Positions 1 to 12,499 of a DNA stretch of 64,000 nt are shown in pieces. This DNA is from Druceiella hillmani. Its lineage: Eukaryota > Arthropoda > Insecta > Lepidoptera > Hepialidae. The position numbers and the translations under genes are program-made. The notes beneath the pieces were generated by a model. The model had not been told where the DNA came from. It searched no databases and saw nothing but the letters and a program-made list of their open reading frames with translations. The stretch lies in assembly GCA_039881145.1 (NCBI GenBank), contig JAYKKI010000088.1:6036001-6100000 (forward strand), read 5' to 3'. The stretch's first letter is position 1. Every line of letters starts with the position of its first letter.

Positions 1-904
1 CTGTTAATTTATATACTGCATGCTCGTACCAATTTTGAATTTCGATTTCTAACAGCATGTCTATTAGGAATTTCGGTGGTACGATAATTCAGTAGTGGCT
101 TTAACAATAAACTTTTATTTTTAGTTTTTGCCATGAGTATTAAAAATATAAAGAAAAACACTCAAATAACATAATATTTGCCTCCTAATTTTTTTCTCAG
201 ATAGCCCACAGCTAATAAGATTAATGCCAAATGCTTTAATTAAAAATTAATCTATTTAGTTTTTTAAATTATTCTTTTTTTATAATCACGGTACCATGGG
301 ACTTATATTGTGTCTTTTACGGATAAATAGAGTCGATAATACTTTGTATTATATTGCAATATTTTTTACAATTTAGTGATTGATATGTTTCAGACTTATG
401 TATTCAGAATCGTACAAATTTCGTTTTAAATAGATAATTTGAAAAGAAAGTTTTTTCCAAAATCTCCTCAGCAGTATGTCGTTAAATGATCCACTTAAAT
501 GACATGTGCGATGAATTAATTTAATCTTTGTTTCTAGACTTTAGCTTTTTTTCCCATTTACGTACGGAAATATCAGTAATAGCCATGTTAGGTTTCCTGA
601 CAACTTGATTAGGGAAGGATGTATTATACTTGAAAAATGTTTAATGATAGAAACTTAAATGATAGGCGACCTGCTATATTAGGACCTGCGTAAATAACTT
701 TTAACAATTTCGTGGTGTGCGCATTTTATTAAACATACATTTATATTTTCTCTCTACGACCTTAGACTTTATTCTGGTAACTTTTGTCCGAATTTATTTC
801 TTGATACATTTTCGTCAGCTGACGTAAAGTATTGAAACAACATGGACGCGTACGGAATAAATTATTACAGTGAAACTAATTGTTACTTAATTTTACAAGT
901 CATA

Positions 905-1060
905 TTGTTGAATTGGCGGCTACACTGATGGGGATTTCCCGTACAGCCAGAGTGTAACAGGCGATGTTTTGTTGCTTCGAACTCTCTTTACTTTGTTTGA
1001 CAACGGATTCGCGTTTAATTTCCTTCGCATATTGTTTTTGTTTAAGAGCAGTTACTGCTA
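905..1060. repeat. A module 1 (left copy), GC-rich core with kappaB-like site
   Basis: One of six related GC-richer segments in the window. The core reads ctacactga then GGGGATTTCCC (930-940), a perfect match to the Rel/NF-kappaB consensus GGGRNYYYCC, followed by gagtgtaacaggcgatgt and a gcgtttaattt tail shared by all modules. Compared with its partner at 42372-42580 it lacks 15 bases (acatgaaagggccag) just after the kappaB-like site. A minus-strand open frame runs through it, but nearly all differences between copies change amino acids, so it is probably not coding. It could be promoter, enhancer or 5' exon DNA. Confidence 0.55.
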
Positions 1061-2034
1061 TTTTCAAATTATTTTTTATCTAACTGAGAGAAGATGAGAA
1101 GAATATCGTTTCAATGTTTTTTTTTTTTATTTATTTCGGTATTGTCTTTGTACTTTTGTGGATCTTGAATTATTTCGATAAATGCGATATTGATAAAAGA
1201 TTTGATATTTTTTCAAGCAAAAGTGATATTCTCTTCGATTAGTGTTAGCTTGGGAGATATTAATGTTGTTAAAATTTGGAACTAATTTGTGAATCTTAAA
1301 TTTTTTCAATTTTTGATTTTGCGCATCAAAACTAAAAAGGCGAAACGTTTGTGAAACAGTATCATTCGTCGATTATCTAATTGTCACTGTTTTTTTCTCA
1401 GACTTTAAGTGATGTAGAGAGCAGAATTTGTACATGGTTATATTTAATAATGGCCTTTATCCTGCAGGTTATTTGCGAAATAATCTTCATATTATTCACT
1501 ATTCAAGACCGAGTGAGATTTCTATTGCGTCGCTCCGTATATTGCCTTGATAACTCACGATATATTAGGCTATATATTAACATCGCGAAAAATGATATTT
1601 TTACTTGTTACTAATAGTTTATTAAAATAAATTTTGTGCCTTTAAATTCTTATAAGTACGTAAATGCTCACAGACTAACAGTAATGCTTAAAAGGTTCCA
1701 CCACCCCAATATAGGCCCTTTTGTAATTTTCTGAAAAATCTATTTTTAAACGTTTTCTTAGAGAAGTCATTAAAGAAAAATAAATTCAGTCATTCACTTC
1801 TCGCTCATGGTTGTATTAGATCCCTGTTCATAAACATTGAATATCTTCGAATCAAGTGCTAACTATTGGTATATAATATTCAGATAATTATGAATACTGA
1901 TATCGCGGAGAGAAAATAGTTGATATAATTAGTCTTATTAATAAGAGAATTCTGTAAAATTTAAAGAAGCAAAATTAAAATTAAACCGATAAATTTTCAA
2001 CATAACTTGTTATGACGTCCATATTGTCAGATAT

Positions 2035-2440
2035 AACTCGTCTTTCAATACAACTGCGCAAAGTGACTCACTCTCTGAGAGCCTCGTCAGATAATTCCCT
2101 CTCATGGCGTGCGTTATCATTGTTCAACAGCTGATACTGTCATTTAGCAGCGCTTTATGAAACAAAGGTGCTGAGTACGGGCTTACAATTTGCCCGCTTT
2201 GCCTGAGGAGTAACCGCAGTGACGTGGGCCCTCTTTTAGAACACGTGAAAGCTACAGTGTGTCAGCTATATTTTTTCCTTTGAAACTGCTTTCATTTTTT
2301 CATTAACGTACTAGTGTTTAATTCGTATTCGTGTTAATCAAGCTTTATGATATAATGTAAATTATTTATTGTTTGTGTCATGTTTGTTTTATTCACGAGC
2401 GATGTTAAAAAATAATGTCCTTTTGCGACATGAAGGGTTT
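2035..2440. repeat. A module 2 (left copy), E-box-bearing core
   Basis: This module shares with 33425-33835 and 38330-38665 a core of the form gcctgaggagtaaccgcagt, then gacg, then a ctcttttagaacacgtga run. The core includes a CACGTG E-box, followed by cagtgtgtcagctatatttt and a tttattcacga tail. Upstream, the ctcgtcagataattccctct stretch matches the corresponding part of the 33.4-kb module. It is GC-richer than its surroundings. No long frame is conserved across the family, so a regulatory or 5' noncoding exon role is more likely than coding. Confidence 0.6.
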
Positions 2441-3444
2441 TTATAAGTAATATTTTTTCTGAAGCCAAGATTATTTAACTGTGTGTTTTACAAGCTAGCA
2501 TTGTTTGTGCGTTTCTCATTAATTACGTTGACATTTTAGAACGTAATTGAAAAATGTCACAACAAAATGATTCTTTGGCTACCGGCATCTACAACTATTT
2601 AGCAGTGTATAAATATTTCCAATTAATATTGTTAAAATGAAATTTAAATTGAATTTTATCTGAACTAGGAATTAATTAACGGCAAAAAGGTGTTAAAAAA
2701 ATATCAGTGTATGTTAAAACGCGCGCACACAGGTTTTTCTAATTGTCTTTATCTCTTGAAGTACTTCATGCAAATAACTAGAATTGGAGAAAAATATTAT
2801 AATAATTATTTCAATAAAACTTTTTGAGTACCAAAAAAAATCGTACTGCGACGACTTTGTGAAAATTAAAGTACATATAAACATTTAAGGGTACTTAATA
2901 TAATTATAATATCAATTGCATTTTTGGTATTAAGACCTTCTTTTGCTTTATTCGCTGTCTCTAAAATTCATATATCCACGTATTTTTAATTTATGATTGA
3001 AATGTATGCTGGTTTGGTTTATGGTTTTTTTATGTTTTTTTCGTTATAACTAATTTTAAGGGAATTATAAAAATCTCACATTTATTTTAAAAACCAGTGA
3101 TACCCTTAGCGCTGTACAAAACCAAATTATTTCCTCCTTGCTTTACATTTATGGGGAAGTACATTAGGAACTTATTTTAATATTTAGCGCAATTTCTTTA
3201 AAAATGTTAACATAAAGTATCAGATTTATGCATATAGTAAAAAGTCTACTAAACATTGAGCTGTGATGGACGAATTAACGAACACGACAAAATTATAATA
3301 TCCTTTATAGTACTACGCTATCCTGAAAATTGGTCAAATGCGTGTCGGAACACTTACTATATGCTTCCCTTATTTTCTGTATCTCTTGGTATAGTTGACT
3401 CAAATTATTTCGATAATTAACGGAAGTAATTTAAATATGAAGTT

Positions 3445-4860
3445 TTAATCAAGTACTAGTGCTCAATTTCTGGTTAATTTAATTTTAACTTTTGATCAAA
3501 TGCCTATTTTCTTTCAAAATGCCCGTGCCATTGACTGGGATACAATTAAAATCACTAAATCTATTGAAGAAAAAGTTATTTGGTTCCACAATTGCGTAAT
3601 TAAATTGCTCTCCACCTTTGTAGATAAATGCTCATTGGATAAATGAGTTCATTTGAAAATCTATGGCCGAATGTAATCGTGCTGAGTCTAAGTATAGTGT
3701 AAACTCCAATCCATATCGATGGGAGGATTACAAAATGCTTAGAAATAAATGTTCACAAATATGTAGAAATGCCAAAATACATCATATTTTCATATTAATA
3801 CGCGACTGCACTTATATTAGTAATAAGATGCGTGGATAAATTAGGTATTTTTAGGTCCGTACAGCTGGCGATTAGATCTCGATCAATTAAATTCACATTT
3901 CTTTACACGACCAGAAGTGCTTGACCGAATTGTAAAGTCGGTAAATATGAACAGTATCTCGTATTCAACCTTATCTATTGAATGCCAAACTATACTCTTA
4001 ACCGGAAGTTAAGAGTACCTTGTCAAATCTTCTCGCGATCAAATCAAAACCCATGGGAACTGATGGCTTAAATATGAACGGTCTTAAACCAATTTTAGAT
4101 ATTGTAGTTCCACTTAACACCGATATTACAGCTGTGTAGCATATGCTACATTTCCTTTGAAGTGAAAAGAGTATATTTCGTCTGCCACATACAATTTCAT
4201 CGCAAATTCAACCTAAAGACCTTCGGATCATTTTGATTCCCCCACTATTATTTATAGCTTTCGAACACATTGTTCATGGTCAACTAGTTACCTTCTTCAA
4301 TGCTCACATGTTCTTAAATCGACTCTGGTTTTAAAAGTAGTCACAGAACCTTAACTGACTTTATTAAAGTTTCTGATGACATACGCTGATGTTGTTGAAA
4401 TTGCGGATGAATTATATATAAACCACCACCCCTGTTCTTCTCGATTTCGGCAATGCGTTCAACTCCGTTGATTACATTATTTTGCTAACTCGTGTGATAT
4501 ATATTTTAGGTATCCCAAAGTTCACTTCGGTGCTTCATATTCCCATCACAAACTATTGAGTCTTACAGTTGGTGGGGCTCAATGAAAAATTCTTTCCTCC
4601 CTTCTCTTCTCAAGTTTATTGCTGGTGTTGTTAAAAGTAGCTGTGGCTATTGTGATATCTACGCTAATTATCAGCAAATCTATGCATATTCAAACCTTTA
4701 TTCCATAAAAAAAACAAATATTGAAAAAGTAAATTTCCAAATATTTATAATTTATCTGAATTTCAAATTTAATTCTAATGATGGACAACTTGATGTCGTG
4801 CACGAAAAATTTATTCACCCCTCTTCACAATTATGATAAGGTACATTATTTTTCTTAATA
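3445..4860 (+). mobile_element. Decayed non-LTR retrotransposon (Jockey/I-type), EN end to RT
   Basis: Conceptual reading with frame changes shows the landmarks of an insect non-LTR ORF2 in the correct order. A degraded end of the endonuclease (SDH-like) lies near 3445-3495. The EN-RT linker follows, with an IDWDT segment (3511) and a YKMLRN segment (about 3725-3760). DLDQLNSHF is at 3876. The RT approach IKSKPMGTDGLN is at 4038 and LTDFIKVSDD at about 4351. RT motif A, LLDFGNAFNSVD, is near 4434-4480. The catalytic YADD box is reduced to a YANY-like remnant near 4661. Many stops and frame changes mean it is dead, and 5' truncation is likely. The motif order is typical of the Jockey/I group; the exact clade is inferred. 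It lies inside the block missing from copy R. Confidence 0.82.
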
Positions 4861-5282
4861 TTTGGCTATGTAATAATTCAGATCTAAATTATATACAAAT
4901 GTCTGAAACCATAGAAATTGAAAGACCCTTGTTGGTGTGTGGACGGGAGGACAGACGGGTTGATGGACTGCAGAAGGATAGACGGATGGATAGATAGTTT
5001 CTAATATTTAATAATCTGAGAGCTGATTGCCATAAATAAAGATAGCAAAATATCTTAGATTACAATGAAAAACCCTAGATATGAAAAGCAAACTCACTAA
5101 ATGCAACACTCTTTTTCCGTGCGTTTTCAGTGCTCATATCAGATCGTATCAGGTCAAGTAGGGATTTCAAAATGGTTTCTTTTAAAATTGTAATTTAATC
5201 TATAAGTAATAGTCAACTGAGTAGAAGCATTAACACTAAATTAGTTAGATTCCTCTTCTAGTTCGTGTAATTTGTCAGGTGA

Positions 5283-5351
5283 CAATATAGTTTTAAATAT
5301 AATTTTGCAATATAGTTTTAAATATAATTTTGCAATATAGTTTTAAATATA
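5283..5351. repeat. 25-bp tandem repeat, about 2.8 units
   Basis: The unit caatatagttttaaatata plus attttg begins at 5283, 5308 and 5333, an exact 25-base period. It lies in the block missing from copy R. Confidence 0.9.
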
Positions 5352-5854
5352 AATGTAGTAAATTAAGAAAATAGTTTCATGATAATATTTATTTTATGAA
5401 CACTTCAAAACCTGATTACTCTTTACACTTTTGAATTACTGGACAAATAATTAACATAACATATGTATAAAGGTATATATTCATGCATCAAATTACTTAG
5501 CTGTTTCCAGTACTCACATTCAATAATTTCGCAAAAGCATTATTTTTAAATTACACAATAATTTCTTTCTTTTTCATGTCAGCTGAGATATGGTTCAAAG
5601 CTTTTTATAAATAAGTCAATCATAATAAAAAAAAAATCACTTTTAACACAATATTGCTACGCGAACAATGTCTGCATTTTTTGCCTTTTTCTCTATAGTC
5701 CATAGTATATTAAAGATTTCCACATAATATTGAGGAAATGAGATGTTTAAAATAAGTATTTATTAATTTTTTTTCTTAAAAACCAACGGGCTAAATCTGT
5801 ATATGTAAACGCAATATGTAATCGGCTTCAAATAGCCAAATAGTAAACGTTTCC

Positions 5855-7170
5855 ATCAATCGAAAAAAATATTTTTATTCGTGTTGTAATTGCTTATAAA
5901 TGATTGGTCCTCGTAAATATATTAAGAAGCTGAATCATATACATTTATTTATATTTTCTTTTTTGATTTTACGGTTTTATTAATTAAATATTTACGGTTT
6001 AATCTTTATGATTTTTGTCAAATTTTTAGCCTGAAGCAAATAGAAATGAGAATCATATGTGAAGATACAATTCTGAGAATAATATTGGAAGTTTACTCCG
6101 CGAGAGGGAGACAACAGTAGTCATACGATATCAAAATTTTCCAAAATGCTTTTTATCATGCTAGTTTCTTTCTATAGTAATAGAGCCTAGGTGTTAATGG
6201 AGGCTTTAATTGATCTCTTAATTTTTTTTCAAATTCATTTCGTATTTAATAGCAACAGTTAATTGAGTTAGAAAAGGGAGAAATCCCATCCGACGGGAAG
6301 CGGGCTCGGATTGGAAAACTCCGGTCATACGGTATGAGCTAAAGTGTTCTTAAAAAAACTTAGAGATTTTTCTTAAAGAGAATACTAGATGATCGAGAAG
6401 ATCATATTAAGCATCAAACAATTCAATGTTAAATGCAAAATTATTTCAGATTTCGGGATAAAATGTAGGCTATAAATTAATCTAGGTTACAGTCTTTTTT
6501 TGCCATAATTCTTGTAGATCAGTTTAATGGAAAAGTAAGAAATGTCTATTTAAATTTTTGCGTTTATAATATTAGGATTGTCATGTTTGTATTATAAGAA
6601 CCACTTAGTGACCAATAGACAAATCGATGAACACGATAATTATAAATGTGTCAACACAATTTTATAAATCGATAACTGTTTGAAGAAAAATTTGTATATT
6701 TTCATTTTAAAAGTATTTGAATAATATTACTACATAATTTTTTGTTTGCAGGTACGTATGTATTCCTAAAAACATTTTTATAGTCTCTTAAGTAAACTTG
6801 CAAAACTTTGACTTGTATGTACATTTCCATAATACTTAAAAAATAACTTAGAAATATTTTCGTAAAATATCAAGATAGGTATCTAAATATAAATTTTTTT
6901 TAAATAGTTATAAATGAACTTATAAGGGAGATTTTAAATATTTGGAATCAACGTACAAGTTTTAGCGGAATTCGCACAAATAATATAGAAGATAAGAGAC
7001 AGGTCAAATTTAAACCGATATAGAATAAGAGTGATAGGTATAATTTAGAAAGAGTTAAGATAGGTATTTAGAGTGATTGCAGGAATCAGATACCGCCTAT
7101 TTGAAACTAATTACGTATTGCATTCTTGAATACAGATTTAGCCCGTTGGGTTAGGAAATGGTTGAGTATT
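5855..7170. repeat. B module (left copy)
   Basis: Diverged homologue of 31960-32960. Shared strings in order include atcaatcg, aatggaggctttaattgatctct, a cgggaagcgggctcggattg-like stretch, tcatacggtatgagctaa (32 kb: gacacggtacgaactaa) and tagagtgattgcaggaatc. Its right end (6723 onward) also matches 43929 onward. No coding frame survives through it. It is AT-rich with a GC-richer patch at 6270-6350. Confidence 0.75.
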
Positions 7171-8579
7171 CGAGGAGTGAAAGTGGTTCCAAAAGACGAT
7201 TTCGATGAATAAAAATATGTTCCATTTATTAAATAAACAATAGTAGAATTTGGAAATAAATACAGGCTTATTTCAGGCACAGATATTACATAGAATCAAT
7301 TTATTTTATTGAACAAAAATAATTTAAAGATAAAGGATATTTGTCATATGACAATCTCAAGACGTCAAAAACAATCGACACATTTACAAAGCAGTTATTG
7401 CCTAAAATACCAGTTTCCAAGGAATTAATCTTACCAATATATGCAATATGCTATTGATTTTGAAAAACTTACATTTGTGTAGTCTAAAATAAATTCCATG
7501 TGCTTTGGTGTGAAGAGTGGTCATGTTTTTACCAATATTTATTGATCGTTTTAGGTTTAGAAGTTTGACTGCTGAATAACAAACATATTAATAGTTGCAA
7601 GAAAGAATAAAACCTGGCAGCATAAGGCTTCAAAATTTGAACATGGTTCAATATTTTTTGGGTACTAATCTAATTGGCAACTTTTTGAAGAACATAGGTA
7701 AAAGTGGCAAAGTCATTTAAGTTTTTCTTAAGTACTACTTGAACCTCATTTATGTCTCTAGTTTTGCGTTGTGCCTATTAAATTTAAGTTAAATTGTGGG
7801 CTTCAATTATCACTTAGTATGCTGTATTAATAATTTCACCTTTAAAACCAATGTGATAAACAACTTTAATTACGTCCCTTAAATTTTCTCCCTCCCACAT
7901 TCCTTCTACCTTCTTCCGCTCACTTTCTGCTACTAAAACCTGCAGAAATCACGCTCCACATCTCCAACCGCCCTGTTTGTTCAAGGGTCTAGCAGCCCGT
8001 CGGTGTATAACAATTTGAAAATTGGTCTTTAAATACAAGTCGCACGTATAAAATTAAATGTACCTTCCACGTTGTGATGGCTTACTCTGTCCAGTATGCT
8101 GTTTAAATACACGGTTTGCTGTTTCTAAACACGCTCTCCCATGGAGCTATATTGGACAAAATAGAGTAGACATCGTGCTAGAAATTTAATTTTTTTTCTC
8201 TAATTGCAAAATTAAGCTACAGAGGAGTTTCAGTGTTACTTTGAATACTTTTATTTAATTTGTTTTTTGTCTGTCTATCTACTACAAATTATATAATTGA
8301 TTTTATACTCACTTCCTTATGTACTTAGAGACTTGGTACAGACGCTAGTTTTCGACGACAAAATATTACAATACTGGGGTCAAGATCTGATAATGAAGAA
8401 TAAAAGTAGGCATAGGATCGTTTTAACGGTGAATTGTAGACCCATCTAGATTAAGTTTGTTTCACTTATTTTGAAAAGTTCTTCAATTACGGAGGTAATC
8501 AGACTCTGATGATATAATCAAGATTTGACGCTGAATATCGCTGGAGACAAAGGATTTCCTTAACGCTAAAAATATATCC

Positions 8580-8609
8580 ATGGAGTTTGGGTTCTTTTTA
8601 CTTGTCTTG
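8580..8609 (+). CDS. Candidate signal-peptide first exon (left copy)
   Basis: After the AT-rich leader aaaaatatatcc, an ATG opens MEFGFFLLVL, a typical start of a secretory signal peptide. It is followed directly by a consensus donor, TTG|GTAAGT, at 8610. In copy R (46355-46384) the peptide is identical and the only base change is silent (ctt/cta, Leu). A possible acceptor with a pyrimidine tract is ttttttgcag at 8724-8733, but reading on in phase 0 gives only five more residues (GVKRY) and a stop. Either this is an orphaned first exon, a very short peptide gene, or chance. The surrounding DNA contains two more degenerate copies of the same exon-like string. Confidence 0.3.
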
Positions 8610-8850
8610 GTAAGTTTTATGCGTATCTTACTTTTTATCACATTTATTTCTGGAAGGTGATATTGATAGATATTGATCTTTAATGGTTAATAGTAGACGT
8701 ATAGAGTTTGGACTAATAGGTTATTTTTTGCAGGGAGTGAAGAGGTACTAATGATGAAGTTGAAAATAGTAGACGCTTTGAGTTTCAAATCGTTTCTCTT
8801 ATCGTGGTATGTTCTATGTGGATTTTATTTTTTACCACATTAAAAACAAA
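8580..8850 (+). repeat. Tandem degenerate exon-like repeats (left copy)
   Basis: Three diverged versions of one 60-100 base string follow each other. The first is gagtttgggttctttttact then tgtcttggtaagttttatg (8582-8620). The second is the shorter gagtttggactaatagg (about 8704). The third is gagtttcaaatcgtttctct then tatcgtggtatgttctatg (about 8779-8819). Each ends with a GT-donor-like motif followed by similar intron-like sequence (ttactttttatcac, ttattttttaccac). The series recurs at 46355-46620 in copy R with a clearer middle unit (gagtttgggcttattccact). Confidence 0.5.
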
Positions 8851-9396
8851 ATATTTTTTTTTAAAAAGAGTTCCAGCCCACTTTATATTAATTTTATCAG
8901 GGATAATATTTGTATATAAATTTAGTCAGTTTGTAAAAATTTGGACGTACTGAAATTTTTAAGTTTTTTTAATTATGCAAGGAATTCATATTGGATATGT
9001 AATATCCTTCTATTCATTCTATTTTGACAGCATTAAAACTTCAATAATTCCAGATATAAATGGACGCAATTTTTATGTAGATGCTTCGTTTGGGGTTTTC
9101 AAACGAAGAAGTGCAATATTAAAAAATAACGTTTCAATGTATCTCTCAATACATACAAAGCAGACAGACAGAAAGATCAACAAAAATTGCATAACCCATG
9201 GAATAAGATATCATTGACAAGGAAATTTAAAATTAAATATAGGTTACTTTTAGAATTTTTGGCCCCTCGAGAATAATGTGCGTTATGTAGTGTTTGAAAA
9301 ATAAAATAAAAATATATTGATGAGGAGTTTAAATTAAAATTATGTCGGTTAATTTGTAACAATAACCAGCTACCCTTTCCGGATTTAACCAGGCAA

Positions 9397-9966
9397 AGAA
9401 CAACAATGATTTAATTTTGTCTTTTTGCTTTCCACTCAAAATCAATTACAGTTAGAGACTTTTCGAAAACTTTAAAATAATCGGCCTTTTTATCTTTATA
9501 TTTTTATTTACATATAAAATCCAATTACAATGACTGTCTTTGCATCTATAGGAATAGAATTTCTAAAAAAAATCGTTCTTCATCATCTCCTAACAGCCGA
9601 GAGTAACATACGTGTTTTTTAACTTTGCATGCTTTGTAATTCTGGGAATTTTGCAACGTGTCAGTCACTGAGTGGCAGTTGGCTTTTAAATGTATATCGA
9701 TTCCAAAGCCTTTAGAAAAGAAAAGAATACTTTCTGTCTATTTTGACATACATTTATAACAACGGTTTTATTTATTTAATAGCAAAGGTTTATTAATAAC
9801 TACATAATGAGATCCGTGTAAGATTCAATCAATGTATTCTACTCAATTTCTGTTTTTTCCAATTTCAATATTTTTATATATCCCCACTGCCTGGTCATCA
9901 TGGGTCTCTTGAAATGGCCCCATGTGTTTTTTTCTATTAAAAGCTAGTTTCAAATAAAATAACAAC
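9397..9966. other. 570-base block present only in the left copy
   Basis: Copy R goes straight from cacaggcaaattaaaa to acctatttgagtagg at about 47045, while copy L has this extra AT-rich DNA between the same flanks. No terminal repeats or open frame reveal a mobile element, so deletion in R and insertion in L are both possible. Confidence 0.65.
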
Positions 9967-10445
9967 CTAACCTACTTGAGTAGGTTTCAAACACTTTTCA
10001 GTATTTTGGTATTATAATGAATAACGTTGTTTCTTAATTGTTAGTTTTTTTATTTGACGAAATGGTAAATGATAAAACATATATGGAATGATAATGTTCT
10101 ACAAACACATTAAAAGTTATTGAATATTTATTTGTTTACACGTGCTGTTAATTTGAAAGGAAATGTATGAAATGGAGTTTTGTTTAATTTTTTTTTAAAT
10201 GTAACTTGTTTACATGGATAATCACATCGTGACTAAAACAGTTATGTTACTTCCAATATAGCTCCCGGTTACGAGTATCCCAACGCATCCGTTGACTCTG
10301 TACCTCTACAGTATTTTCTATTCTAAACAAACATGTTTGCCCCCCAATCGAATGATAAGAATTATCGAGTGTCAACCCACGCTGCGAAAGGCCGTCATAA
10401 ACATCGATTCGGGAAGGTACGGAGTTTCGGGACCTGCACTCTTAC

Positions 10446-10573
10446 CAGTGGTCGGTGAGCGTTTTCGCCTTGAGTATATTTAAGAGATATGAGGCGGCTC
10501 CACGTAGACCCCGTACTGGCCGTTTGCTATTTTCTGTCTTCTTCATTATATACCTATCTCTATCCTTGGCCAT
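10446..10573 (-). CDS. Candidate minus-strand exon (left copy)
   Basis: Reading the minus strand from the ATG at 10573, the frame starts MAKDRDRYIMKK and stays open to a donor-like CACTG|GTAAGAG at 10446/10445. If the donor is ignored it stops one codon later. The sequence is GC-richer than its surroundings and identical in copy R. Acceptor-like AGs lie at 10554-10555 and 10560-10561, and either would enter this frame with one base completing a codon, which fits the phase left by the micro-exon candidate at 12500-12514. The acceptor has no clear pyrimidine tract. I recognise no protein family. The plus-strand frames here (10292-10483, 10455-10643) are alternatives I consider less likely. Confidence 0.25.
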
Positions 10574-12499
10574 CCAGTATATTCTTTATCCTTTTTTGTA
10601 TATTAACTCTATTTTCGCCCACACTTTTTGTGTATCATATTAAAAAATCATTTCAATAATTTGATTTCTACACAGAAAAACGCATTTTTATTTCATCGAA
10701 TTTCAATAAAATACACGTATTGCCCCGCATGTATATCCACAAGAGCAAACAAAAAAGAAGTTACATTTCCAATGTGTGCGTCTATAATACTCTTACACAT
10801 CATTTTTTCCGAAGAAATTTTGTATAATAAAAGTGGTGGAATCGACAGTTTGTAAAAACTTTGCTTCAAGCAATAATCATAAGGTGAAAAAATTAACGTG
10901 CATAAAAGTCCAGTCTAGTCCATCGAACTAATACAAATCCATAGCACTTAACCCTTTTCTGGACATCCACCCTCATAAGTGAATTACATACGACGATACG
11001 GGGAACCGTATTAATCAAGCGATACACCCTCGTAAAAACGGCATCCGTGCACCCTTTTAAATATGTTTATTAAGATAACTCAAACCTGGATGGGCAACGA
11101 TAGGTACTGTATGTAAACTCAGAGCGAAGCGAGAGTTAAACCTCCGCCCTACACAAGTTATGACTTAAATGTAAAACTTTTTGATCATCATGATATACAT
11201 ACATAAAATAGGTAACAATTATTCATGTTTCGTTAGGATTGTCTGGTCTCACTTGCACATAAAGCGTATATTTAGGTGAAGATTTGATAAAATTATTAAT
11301 TATTTATTTAAGACAATGAGAAGAAAATATCAAAATAAGGTCCAGGTAATTGCCGCAATGTAAAGAACGTATTAGAATTGTTTAAATTAAGAAATAAGAA
11401 GTTTATGGACAAAAATTACGAAAATACGAGGATAATTTTATAGTTAGATAATAGGTGGCCCCAATGCCGGCTTGTCAAATAAAATTGAATTCCGGATTGC
11501 TTTATAAAAACATACGTTAATTAATTAAATGTAGTGGTAGTGGAATGGACCTGTTTGTTAGAAGCCACTCTTGCTTTCATAAAACTGTATTAAAGTAGGT
11601 GGAGTATATTAAACCGGTTTCCTTATTCTTCTGGTTACAATATAACAACACAAACTTAATCAATAACATTTTCTCCTGTCTCATCCCGTTATCAAAATTG
11701 AGTGTATTTTCATCGATATCACAAGTGTTAAACAGCCTATAGTGCATGCACACCGAGTGTTTGGCGGCGTCATCACAGCGATACGATGCGTTGCGGTGAA
11801 CCCTTTTTCGACTCAAATAATGAGTGATTCGAATCTTATTTGTTGGAAAGGAAATTCGATAAGGCAGATAATTAACCGATACACCTTTTTTCTTGAAATT
11901 CTATTTTTTCATAGTGAAACGTTTACACGTCGGTGTTAAAAAAAGAAAATAAAAGATAATATTTTATTGAAGAGTAATTTATATATTCGTAACAACGGCT
12001 GGAATAAAAAAATATATTTAGTTTGGAATTGCAATCTCTTCAAAATTTTATTAAATGTTGTAAGCTACAATTTTGCTTACGTGGAATTATAAATTGGAAG
12101 AAATGTAGCGCACAAAACCATAATACGCTTAAAAACGCATCATCGCTATCCATTGGCTTCTAGAGAAAATTATGAAAAATATTTTTAAAGCATGAAAACG
12201 TCTTATATAATTAACTATATCAAGTGATAAATAAAATCAGCCGTGACATAAACTATTTTAACCATCTTTTCATAAAGTGAAACAAGATGCGCTTGTAATG
12301 TCATTGATAAAATTGAGGGCGGAATATTTTTCTAGTCGGAAACTTTTTCTTTTATTTTTTGGACCATATTACCACATACTCTGAAAACAAAATAAATCAT
12401 GATGATGAAGCAATACAAGCCAAAGGAAAAAAAAATTATTGACGGAATATACCTAATTTCTGCAAAATGCCAACATTAAAAACAAGATACTTAACTTAC

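Larger units (their letters stand above)
2396..6722. other. 4.3-kb block present only in the left copy
   Basis: Copy R jumps from the equivalent of 2395 to the equivalent of 6723 at about 43928, next to a short shared run (tattactaca-like). The block contains the dead retrotransposon, a 25-bp tandem repeat and most of a B module. Because a relative of 5855-6722 also exists in the spacer at 31960-32680, that part is ancestral, so a deletion in copy R explains it better than an insertion in copy L. Outside the retrotransposon, 2441-3440 and 4900-5850 hold only AT-rich DNA and a GATG/GACG-like microsatellite at about 4935-4998. Confidence 0.75.

Noticed and set aside
1381..1614. 77-codon plus-strand frame after an acceptor-like tttttttctcag
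   Set aside because: Copy R keeps the acceptor and most of the frame, but changes are mainly replacements, the start is not an ATG and the hydrophobic stretch is typical of AT-rich DNA; left unannotated.
11577..11816. 79-codon minus-strand frame repeated at 48691-48936
   Set aside because: Many amino-acid replacements between copies despite few base differences overall, and copy R has an extra in-frame stretch; looks neutral.
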